A stretch of DNA of 10,888 bases from DASRWT01 sp046728035 (GTDB lineage: Bacteria; Methylomirabilota; Methylomirabilia; Rokubacteriales; CSP1-6), in NCBI GenBank assembly GCA_046728035.1, contig JBKPDT010000180.1:1-10888 (forward strand), read 5' to 3'. The translations under genes and the position numbers were made by a program. Of the stretch, positions 6,108 to 10,888 are shown piece by piece. How positions within the stretch are numbered: position 1 is the stretch's first letter; each line of letters begins with the position of its first letter. The notes beneath the pieces are model-generated. The model was not told where the DNA came from. It saw nothing but the letters and a program-made list of their open reading frames with translations, and did not search any database.

Positions 6108-7024
6108 TCGGGCTCGGCCGGGCCGCCGTGTTGACCGCCCTCGTCCTCGCCGGCTGCGACCCGGCGCCGACGGCGACGCCCCCCGCCGTCGCCCGGCCGC
6201 GGGTGATCGCCAGCTTCTTCCCGCTCTACGATTTCTCGCGCCAGGTGGCGGGCGACCGCGCGGAGGTGTCGTCCCTGGTGCCGCCGGGGGTGGAGCCGCA
6301 CGACTGGGAGCCCTCGCCCCAGGACATCGTGCAGGTGCAACGGGCCACGCTCTTCGTCTACAACGGCGCCGGATTCGAGCAGGCGGCGGACCGGATTCTC
6401 AAGGAGGTCGCGGGCCGTGGTCCTCTCGCGGTGGACACCACCGCGGGCCTGGCGCTCCTCGAGGCCAGGCCCGCCCCCGGCCACGCGCACGAGCACGCGA
6501 AGGACCCCCATGTCTGGCTGGATCCGGTGCTGGCGCAGAGCCAGGTCGACGCCATCGCCGCCGGCCTTGGCCAGGTCGATCCGCCCGGCAAGCCTGCCTA
6601 TGAGGACAACGCGCGGCGCTACAAGGCCGCCCTCGCCGCCTTGCACGAGTCCTTCGTGGCCGGCCTCAAGAGCTGCGAGCGGCGCGACGTGGTCACCTCG
6701 CACGCCGCGTTCGGCTACCTGACCGCGCGCTACGGCCTCCGCCAGGTTCCGGTCATGGGCCTCGCGCCCGAGTCCGAGCCGAGCCCCGCGGACCTCGCCC
6801 GGCTCATCCGCTTCGCGCGCAAGGAGCGGGTCAAGTACATCTTCTTCGAGACTCTCGTGAGCCCGAAGCTCGCCGAGACCATCGCCCGAGAAGTCCGCGC
6901 GCAGACCCTCGTCCTCAATCCGGTGGAAGGGCTCACGCGCGAGGAAGCGGCGGCGGGAAAGGACTATCTTGCCCTCATGCGGGCCAATCTCGACAACCTG
7001 CGGACGGCGCTGGGCTGTCGCTGA
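6104..7024 (+). CDS. znuA: ZnuA-type zinc-binding lipoprotein
   Basis: From GTG 6104 the product has 306 residues and starts with a lipoprotein signal, lipobox LAGC with C18, so it should be tethered to a membrane. It is a canonical ZnuA/TroA-type protein: H66 (VEPHDWEPS), a short His-rich stretch with H127, H129 and H131, H136 (DPHVWLDP), H200 (TSHAAFGYLTARYGL) and E249 (FFETLVSP). The last ligand site reads NPVEGL instead of DPLG. The His-rich loop is typical of zinc-specific members. It overlaps the permease stop by 4 nt (GTGA). The operon therefore carries two quite different binding proteins around one permease; this one is closer to classical ZnuA. The DUF1007 gene starts 5 nt after its stop. 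Confidence 0.9.
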   Translation: MIGLGRAAVLTALVLAGCDPAPTATPPAVARPRVIASFFPLYDFSRQVAGDRAEVSSLVPPGVEPHDWEPSPQDIVQVQRATLFVYNGAGFEQAADRILKEVAGRGPLAVDTTAGLALLEARPAPGHAHEHAKDPHVWLDPVLAQSQVDAIAAGLGQVDPPGKPAYEDNARRYKAALAALHESFVAGLKSCERRDVVTSHAAFGYLTARYGLRQVPVMGLAPESEPSPADLARLIRFARKERVKYIFFETLVSPKLAETIAREVRAQTLVLNPVEGLTREEAAAGKDYLALMRANLDNLRTALGCR

Positions 7025-7028
7025 GCCG

Positions 7029-7619
7029 GTGACGCGACTCGTCCGCGCATGCCTGGTCGGCATCCTCGCCGCGATCGGCGCGCCGGGGGGCGTCGCGGAG
7101 GCCCACCCGCACGTCTTCATCGAGTATTCGGTGACGGTGGTGATCGGCGCGGGCGGCGTGGAGGCGGTCCAGTTCGCGTGGACCTTCGACGAGTTCACGA
7201 GCAGCATGATCATGCAGCAGTTCGACGCCGACCGAGACGGCGTGCTCTCCGCGGCGGAGATCCGCGACCTCGAGCGCCGTCACTTCGCGGAGACGCGAGC
7301 GTCGCAGTATTTCGTCGCCCTTCGCCTGAACGACACGCCCGTGCCCGTGGAGGCGGCGCGGGACTTCACCGCCCGTGCCGCGGGCGGGATCGTCACCTAC
7401 GCCTTCACGGTGCCGGTGAGGCGGCCCCAGGGCGCCGAGGGCCGCCTCGAGGTGCTCGCCGACGACCCCACGGTGTTCATCGCCTTCGACTTGAGCCCGC
7501 GAGCGCCCGTCCAGGCCCGGGCCCCCGCGGGATTCGTCGTGGACTGCCGCGCCGTCAAGGATCCCAAGGGAGCGGTGCTAGACTTCGTGCGATGCACCTA
7601 CAAGCGCGGCGGCCGCTGA
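7029..7619 (+). CDS. zevA: ZevA-like periplasmic metal-binding protein (DUF1007 family)
   Basis: The product from GTG 7029 has 196 residues: a signal peptide (residues 1-25, ending AEA) and a mature N-terminus HPHVFIEYSV, the hallmark of the DUF1007 family. At residues 66-77 (DADRDGVLSAAE) lies a complete EF-hand-like loop, with D66, D68, D70, G71 and E77. The family is usually encoded beside a NicO-type transporter. In Haemophilus influenzae the pair is ZevA-ZevB, where ZevA is a periplasmic zinc-binding protein needed for growth at low zinc. Here the next gene is a NicO homologue overlapping by 28 nt, and the operon is otherwise zinc-related, so the ZevA assignment is well supported by context. 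A longer upstream reading (ATG 6969) would lack a signal peptide and overlap znuA, so it is rejected. Confidence 0.85.
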   Translation: MTRLVRACLVGILAAIGAPGGVAEAHPHVFIEYSVTVVIGAGGVEAVQFAWTFDEFTSSMIMQQFDADRDGVLSAAEIRDLERRHFAETRASQYFVALRLNDTPVPVEAARDFTARAAGGIVTYAFTVPVRRPQGAEGRLEVLADDPTVFIAFDLSPRAPVQARAPAGFVVDCRAVKDPKGAVLDFVRCTYKRGGR

Positions 7620-8542
7620 TTCGCCGGCGCGGAGTGGCAGCGTCCATGGGCCTGTGCCTGCTCGTGCTGGCCGGGGTCCCCGCCGCCGGCCAGTCCCTCC
7701 GCGGGCCGGGCTCGGGTCCCGCCGGCGGGGCCGAGGCGGGAAGCGGGCTGCCCGTGCCGGAGTTCGCCAAGCCGCTGATGAGCCAGATCGCGCGCGCCCA
7801 GCGCGAGCTGAACGCGACCCTCTCGCGCGAGATGCGCGCGGTGCGCCAGAGTGGCTCGCCCGGGGCGGCGCTCGCTGTCGCCGGCGTCGCCTTCCTCTAC
7901 GGCATCCTGCACGCGGCGGGACCGGGCCACGGCAAGCTCGTGGTCTCGTCGTTCTTCCTCGCGCGCGACACGCGCCTTCTCACCGGCGTCCTCGCCGGGC
8001 TGCTCTTCTCCCTGCTGCAGGCGGTCTCGTCCATCATCCTGGTCGCGGTGCTGGCCCTCGCGCTCGAATGGGGCGGGTTCGAGATCCTGGGACAGTCCGT
8101 TCGCGTCGAGCTCGTGAGCTACGTTCTCATCGTGGGGATCGGGATCTATCTGACGGTGACCGCCCTACGGGGCGACCACGATCATCACGCCACCACGCCG
8201 CCGGCGGGGCCGCGTCGACCGCCCTCGTCGCTCTGGAGCGTGGTGACGGCGGCGGGCCTCACACCTTGCGCGAGCGCCATCATCATTCTGCTCTTCGCCT
8301 GGGCCAATCGGGTCTTCGCCCTCGGCGTCGGCGCCACCCTGGTCATGGCGCTCGGGATGGCCATCACCGTCTGCGCCATGGGCCTTGCCGCCATCGGCGC
8401 CCGGCGGGCGGTGCTCCGCTCCGCGCGGGGGCGGCCCGGACTCTTCCGCTGGGCGCGGCAGGGGCTCTCCGTCACCGGCGGCGCGCTCATTACGGTCTTC
8501 GGCTGCCTGCTCTTCGCGAGCGCGTGGACCCGGCTGCCATGA
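7592..8542 (+). CDS. zevB: ZevB-like NicO-family metal transporter
   Basis: This 316-residue inner-membrane protein belongs to the nickel/cobalt transporter (NicO/RcnA) superfamily. A signal-like N-terminus (residues 1-34) and a periplasmic linker precede the first core helix with HAAGPGHGK (H107-K115). The second signature, GLTPCASA, is at residues 222-229. Between the two halves lies a His/Asp cluster DHDHH (residues 195-199), a likely metal-binding loop. In H. influenzae the homologous ZevB works with ZevA in zinc uptake; other NicO members export or import Ni/Co. With zinc genes on both sides, zinc transport is the best guess, but the direction is not visible. ATG 7592 is chosen because it gives a basic N-region; GTG 7634 and ATG 7646 are alternatives that shorten it. 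It ends in an ATGA overlap with the ATP-grasp gene. Confidence 0.84.
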   Translation: MHLQARRPLIRRRGVAASMGLCLLVLAGVPAAGQSLRGPGSGPAGGAEAGSGLPVPEFAKPLMSQIARAQRELNATLSREMRAVRQSGSPGAALAVAGVAFLYGILHAAGPGHGKLVVSSFFLARDTRLLTGVLAGLLFSLLQAVSSIILVAVLALALEWGGFEILGQSVRVELVSYVLIVGIGIYLTVTALRGDHDHHATTPPAGPRRPPSSLWSVVTAAGLTPCASAIIILLFAWANRVFALGVGATLVMALGMAITVCAMGLAAIGARRAVLRSARGRPGLFRWARQGLSVTGGALITVFGCLLFASAWTRLP

Positions 8543-9423
8543 CCGGGCGGCCATCGCCGCGCGTCTGCTTCGTCACCTGCGCGACATGGCCGGACGTGTC
8601 CGAGAGCGACGACCTCGTCAAGCGGGCCCTCGAGGCCCGCGGCGCCACCGTGACGGGTCGGGCCTGGAACGCCCCCGGCGCCCGCTTTGACGGCTTCGAC
8701 GCCGTCGTGTTCCGGTCCAACTGGGACTACCACCACGCTCCCGAGGACTTCCTCGCCTGGCTCGCACGCTGGGAGGCGGCCGGGGTCCCCTTCTGGAATC
8801 CGCCCGACCTCATCCGCTGGAACCTCTCCAAGCGCTATCTGCGCGATCTGGAGAAAGCCGGAGTCCCCGTGCTGCCCACCGTGATCCTCGAGGAGGGCGA
8901 GACGGAATTGCTGCCCTCGGTGATGGCCGAGCGGGGCTGGCGCGTCGCCGTGGTCAAGCCGCTGCTGTCGGCCTCCGCGCACGACACCACCCTCGTGCCC
9001 GCCGAGGAAGCGGGGGCGGTCGCGCGGGCCATCGCCGACGGCCGCATCCGCCGGCCGGTGATGGTCCAGCCCTTCGTGGAGGAGATCCGGAGCGCGGGCG
9101 AATGGTCTCTCGTCTTCATCGACGGCTCGCTGACGCACGCCGCCCTCAAGCACCCCAGCGAGGGCGACTTCCGCGTGCAGCCGCGCTTCGGCGGCCGCGC
9201 GGCGGCGGCGAGGCCCCATGCCGCCGTCGTCGCGGTGGGTCGCCGCGCGCTAGACGCTCTGCCCCTCGCGCCCCTCTACGCGCGGGTAGACGGCGTGCAG
9301 ACCGACGCCGGCTTCACCATCATGGAAGTGGAGCTTCACGAGCCGGGTCTCTTCTTCCCGCTCGCGCCGGAGGCGGCGGACGGCTTCGCCGATGCGATTC
9401 TGCGCCGGACGCGCCGGCCATGA
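8539..9423 (+). CDS. ATP-grasp ligase of unknown substrate
   Basis: This 294-residue cytoplasmic protein has an ATP-grasp fold. The N-terminal domain contains VVFRSNWDYHHAPEDFLAWL (residues 56-75) and IRWNLSKRYLRDL (92-104), signatures of a RimK/glutathione-synthetase-like group that also includes DcsG of D-cycloserine synthesis. Catalytic-core features are VVKP with K140, MVQPF (175-179), GEWSLVFIDG with E188, ARVDGV with R249 and D251, and the Mg-site segment IMEVELHEPGLFF with E263 and E265. The Asn usual in ExN is replaced by Leu/His. Such enzymes activate a carboxylate with ATP and join it to an amine or thiol. Its tight coupling (ATGA overlaps at both ends) to zinc-uptake genes suggests it makes or modifies a small molecule or peptide tied to zinc limitation; this is speculation. 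Confidence 0.8.
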   Translation: MTGRPSPRVCFVTCATWPDVSESDDLVKRALEARGATVTGRAWNAPGARFDGFDAVVFRSNWDYHHAPEDFLAWLARWEAAGVPFWNPPDLIRWNLSKRYLRDLEKAGVPVLPTVILEEGETELLPSVMAERGWRVAVVKPLLSASAHDTTLVPAEEAGAVARAIADGRIRRPVMVQPFVEEIRSAGEWSLVFIDGSLTHAALKHPSEGDFRVQPRFGGRAAAARPHAAVVAVGRRALDALPLAPLYARVDGVQTDAGFTIMEVELHEPGLFFPLAPEAADGFADAILRRTRRP

Positions 9424-9809
9424 CGTCCCCGTGCCGGCTCGCGGCCGCCCTCCTCGCCATCGCCCTGTCGGGCTGCGCCGGCCTCGAGGCCGGACCCGCA
9501 AAGGGGCTGGCCGGCCAGTGGGAAGGTCGCGCGTCCGGAATCGGCGGCAACGTCCCCGTCCGTCTCGTCGTGAAGGAGGATGGCACCTATCTGGGCGCCC
9601 TCCGCGTGGACGGCGAGGAGCGCGGCATCCAGGGCGTCATCACCGAGCTACCGTCGGGTCGGCTCCGCTTCGACGGAAACAGCGGCAGCGGGACCGTCAC
9701 ACGCCGAGAGCGCGGGCGGGAGCGCGTGCTGCGCTTCCAGCGCGACGACGGATACCCTCTCTTCGAGGTCGGAGCGCGTCCCGAGTCCCCCGAGCCCAAG
9801 AAGGAGTGA
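9420..9809 (+). CDS. small lipoprotein, last gene of the zinc operon
   Basis: The 129-residue product begins with a lipoprotein signal, lipobox LSGC with C19. The mature part is a short, mostly beta-rich domain with G-x-W-x-G (LAGQWEGRASG, about residues 30-40), resembling the start of a lipocalin-like or similar small barrel. The strands LVVKEDGTYLGAL and LRFDGNSGSGTV follow. I do not recognise a specific family. It has few His, Cys or Met residues after C19, so it is not an obvious metal binder. The tail is charged and Pro-rich (PESPEPKKE). The ATG overlaps the stop of the ATP-grasp gene (ATGA), so it is part of the same transcript. No terminator hairpin is visible after it. Confidence 0.72.
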   Translation: MTSPCRLAAALLAIALSGCAGLEAGPAKGLAGQWEGRASGIGGNVPVRLVVKEDGTYLGALRVDGEERGIQGVITELPSGRLRFDGNSGSGTVTRRERGRERVLRFQRDDGYPLFEVGARPESPEPKKE

Positions 9810-9831
9810 GAGCAGCGGAGGGGCCGCGGAG

Positions 9832-9861
9832 TTGACACAGCCGTCGGGCGCCGAATACACT
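9832..9861 (+). promoter_or_regulatory. sigma70-type promoter of the Fur-family regulator gene
   Basis: A perfect -35 TTGACA (9832-9837) and a -10 TACACT (9856-9861; 4/6 match) are separated by 18 nt. The start point would be near 9868, giving a leader of about 10 nt before ATG 9878, and no Shine-Dalgarno sequence is visible. The candidate operator begins at the last base of the -10, a position suited to autorepression. Confidence 0.65.
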
Positions 9862-9879
9862 GCAATCGGTTTTCAATAT
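9861..9879 (-). promoter_or_regulatory. candidate Zur/Fur-family operator, copy 2
   Basis: On the minus strand this reads ATATTGAAAACCGATTGCA, matching 15 of 19 bases of the element at 2398-2416. It spans from the end of the -10 hexamer across the predicted transcription start into the ATG of the regulator gene. On the plus strand it holds TGCAAT and TTCAAT 11 bp apart. Binding here would block both polymerase and the start codon region. Confidence 0.55.
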
Positions 9880-10339
9880 GCCTCTCGCCCCTGACCCCCG
9901 CCGCGCCATCCCCAGCGCGCTCGCCCGGAAGGGCTTCCGCCTCACCGGCCCCCGGCGCGCCGTGCTCGATGTGCTCGTCGCCCAGGCGGCCCCGCTCTCG
10001 GCAGCCGAGATCCATGGGCGCGTCCGGACCCGCAGCGTCAACCTCGTCTCCGTCTACCGCACGGTGCATCTCCTGGCGAAGCTCGGCCTGCTGCGCACCG
10101 CCGACACCTCACGACGTATCCGGCGCTTCGAGCTCGCGGAGGAATTCACCGGACACCACCATCACCTCATCTGCCGCGGGTGCGGCCGCATCGAGGACGT
10201 GGACGGCTGCCTGCTCGGCGATCGTGCGCTCGAGGCGCTGCACCGGAGCGTGCGGCGTGCCCAGCGCTTCCGGATTACCGACCACGACCTCAAGCTCTTC
10301 GGGCTCTGCCACCGCTGTGACGGGCGAGGCTCGGCATGA
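9878..10339 (+). CDS. zur: Fur-family metalloregulator, probable Zur
   Basis: This 153-residue protein has the full Fur-family layout. The N-terminal winged helix contains GFRLTGPRRAVLDVL (residues 19-33) and the recognition-helix region SVYRTVHLLAKLGLL (58-72). The metal-sensing/dimer domain follows with HHHH (93-96), C99 and C102 in ICRGCGRIED, H136, and a second CxxC pair, C144 and C147. The two CxxC motifs form the structural zinc site common in Zur, PerR and many Fur proteins. Its position directly after a zinc-uptake operon, and a shared 19-bp element at both promoters, favour Zur over Fur or PerR; the sequence alone does not settle the metal. Zur proteins repress uptake genes when zinc is bound. 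It overlaps the PAP2 gene by 4 nt (ATGA). Confidence 0.86.
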   Translation: MPLAPDPRRAIPSALARKGFRLTGPRRAVLDVLVAQAAPLSAAEIHGRVRTRSVNLVSVYRTVHLLAKLGLLRTADTSRRIRRFELAEEFTGHHHHLICRGCGRIEDVDGCLLGDRALEALHRSVRRAQRFRITDHDLKLFGLCHRCDGRGSA

Positions 10340-10859
10340 GCGCGAGCCAGCCCGCGCGCTGGCGGGCCGTCGCCCTCGGCTCGCTCGTCCTGTTCCTCCT
10401 GCTGAGCGTGGTCGCGACCCAGGGCCCGCTGCCCGGTGATTCGGCCGCGCGGGCGACGGTCAAGGCCTGGCTGACGCCGGGAACGGTGGCCTTCGCGCAC
10501 GTGGTGAACCTGGGCGGAACCTGGATGGTGCTCCTGCCCGCCACCGGCCTGCTCTTCGCGCTGTCGCGTCACGGGCGGCGGCGCTGGTGGCTCTGGTGCC
10601 TCGCGCTCGGCACGGCTCCCCTCGTCGAGAACGCGTTGAAGGGGCTGGTGGGGCGCGCGCGGCCGGAGGGGACCGCCTACGGCTTCCCGAGCGGGCACGC
10701 CACCGCCGCCGCCGCCTTCGTCGTCGTGGCGCTCTATCTGTCGACGCGCGCGCGCATGGGCGCGGGGGCCCGCGCGGGCCTCGCCGCCCTTGTCGTCCTC
10801 GGGCTCGGCGTCGGCGTGGGCGCCGCGCGCCTCGCGCTGGATGCCCACTGGGCCTCCGA
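10336..10859 (+). CDS. PAP2-family membrane phosphatase (3' truncated at contig end)
   Basis: The 175 visible residues contain an N-terminal membrane segment (about 11-29), further hydrophobic helices and the three phosphatidic-acid-phosphatase/acid-phosphatase motifs: KxxxxxxRP (K102 to P110), PSGH (118-121) and RxxxxxHxxxD (R165, H171, D175). H121 and H171 are the expected catalytic pair. Such proteins dephosphorylate lipid phosphates such as undecaprenyl pyrophosphate or phosphatidylglycerol phosphate, with the active site on the periplasmic face. The D175 codon uses base 10860, which coincides with the first adapter base, so the real sequence ends at 10859 or 10860 and the C-terminus is missing. 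The further codons read from adapter (CLLYTSDAA) are not protein. The gene is coupled to the regulator by an ATGA overlap; a functional link is not evident. Confidence 0.85.
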
Positions 10860-10888
10860 CTGTCTCTTATACACATCTGACGCTGCCG
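10860..10888 (+). other. Nextera (Tn5) sequencing adapter, not genomic
   Basis: CTGTCTCTTATACACATCT (10860-10878) is the 19-bp Tn5 mosaic end, and the following GACGCTGCCG is the continuation of the Nextera read-1-side adapter. It shows that untrimmed adapter was assembled at the contig end. Minus-strand translation across it begins MCIRDS and plus-strand translation ends SLIHI, both well-known adapter-derived artefact peptides. Confidence 0.98.

Noticed and set aside
6969..7028. An upstream ATG extending the ZevA-like protein by 20 residues
   Set aside because: It overlaps the znuA coding end and would bury the signal peptide; GTG 7029 gives a normal one.
7925..7939. GPGHGK resembling a Walker A ATP-binding loop, which could have been the missing ABC ATPase
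   Set aside because: It is the conserved HxxxPGHGK helix of NicO transporters, lacks the Ser/Thr after GK, and sits in a membrane protein.
1..10859. Search by eye for tRNA or rRNA genes, CRISPR arrays, insertion sequences and phage genes
   Set aside because: None was seen; the window is densely coding on one strand with short intergenic gaps.
10460..10888. Open frames ending or starting in the last bases on both strands
   Set aside because: They run through adapter sequence and give the artefact peptides MCIRDS and SLIHI.

Overview
The window is GC-rich DNA with every recognisable gene on the + strand, packed with 4-base ATGA/GTGA overlaps. Outer-membrane, lipoprotein and periplasmic proteins point to a Gram-negative-type bacterium. 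Base composition and gene style would fit an uncultured soil or groundwater lineage such as Methylomirabilota/Rokubacteria or a deltaproteobacterial group, but I cannot establish the taxon from sequence alone. The right end is not genomic: positions 10860-10888 match the Nextera transposase adapter, so the contig really stops at about 10859.

Region 1 (1-2375) is a copper/redox cluster. It holds the 3' part of a CopD-like membrane protein fused to a cytochrome c domain and to a SCO-like thioredoxin fold that has lost both copper-binding cysteines. A membrane-anchored CusF-like copper-binding protein and an exported single-domain rhodanese follow. The rhodanese appears to start at a non-standard ATT codon overlapping the upstream stop.

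Region 2 (2398-9809) looks like one long zinc-acquisition operon behind a single promoter. In order it encodes a small His-containing membrane protein, an outer-membrane beta-barrel with a coiled-coil N-terminus, a first ZnuA-type binding protein, a ZnuB-type permease, a second lipoprotein-type ZnuA, a ZevA-like (DUF1007) periplasmic protein, a ZevB-like (NicO) membrane transporter, an ATP-grasp enzyme and a small lipoprotein. No ABC ATPase is present. The genes suggest metal passage from outer membrane to periplasmic capture to two inner-membrane routes (ABC permease and ZevAB), with an ATP-grasp ligase of unknown role.

Region 3 (9832-10859) holds a Fur-family regulator, probably Zur, translationally coupled to a PAP2 phosphatase that is cut off by the adapter. 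A 19-bp AT-rich element occurs at the zinc-operon promoter (2398-2416) and, inverted, at the regulator's own promoter (9861-9879), with 15 of 19 positions identical. It is the best candidate for the regulator's operator and ties regions 2 and 3 into one regulatory circuit.
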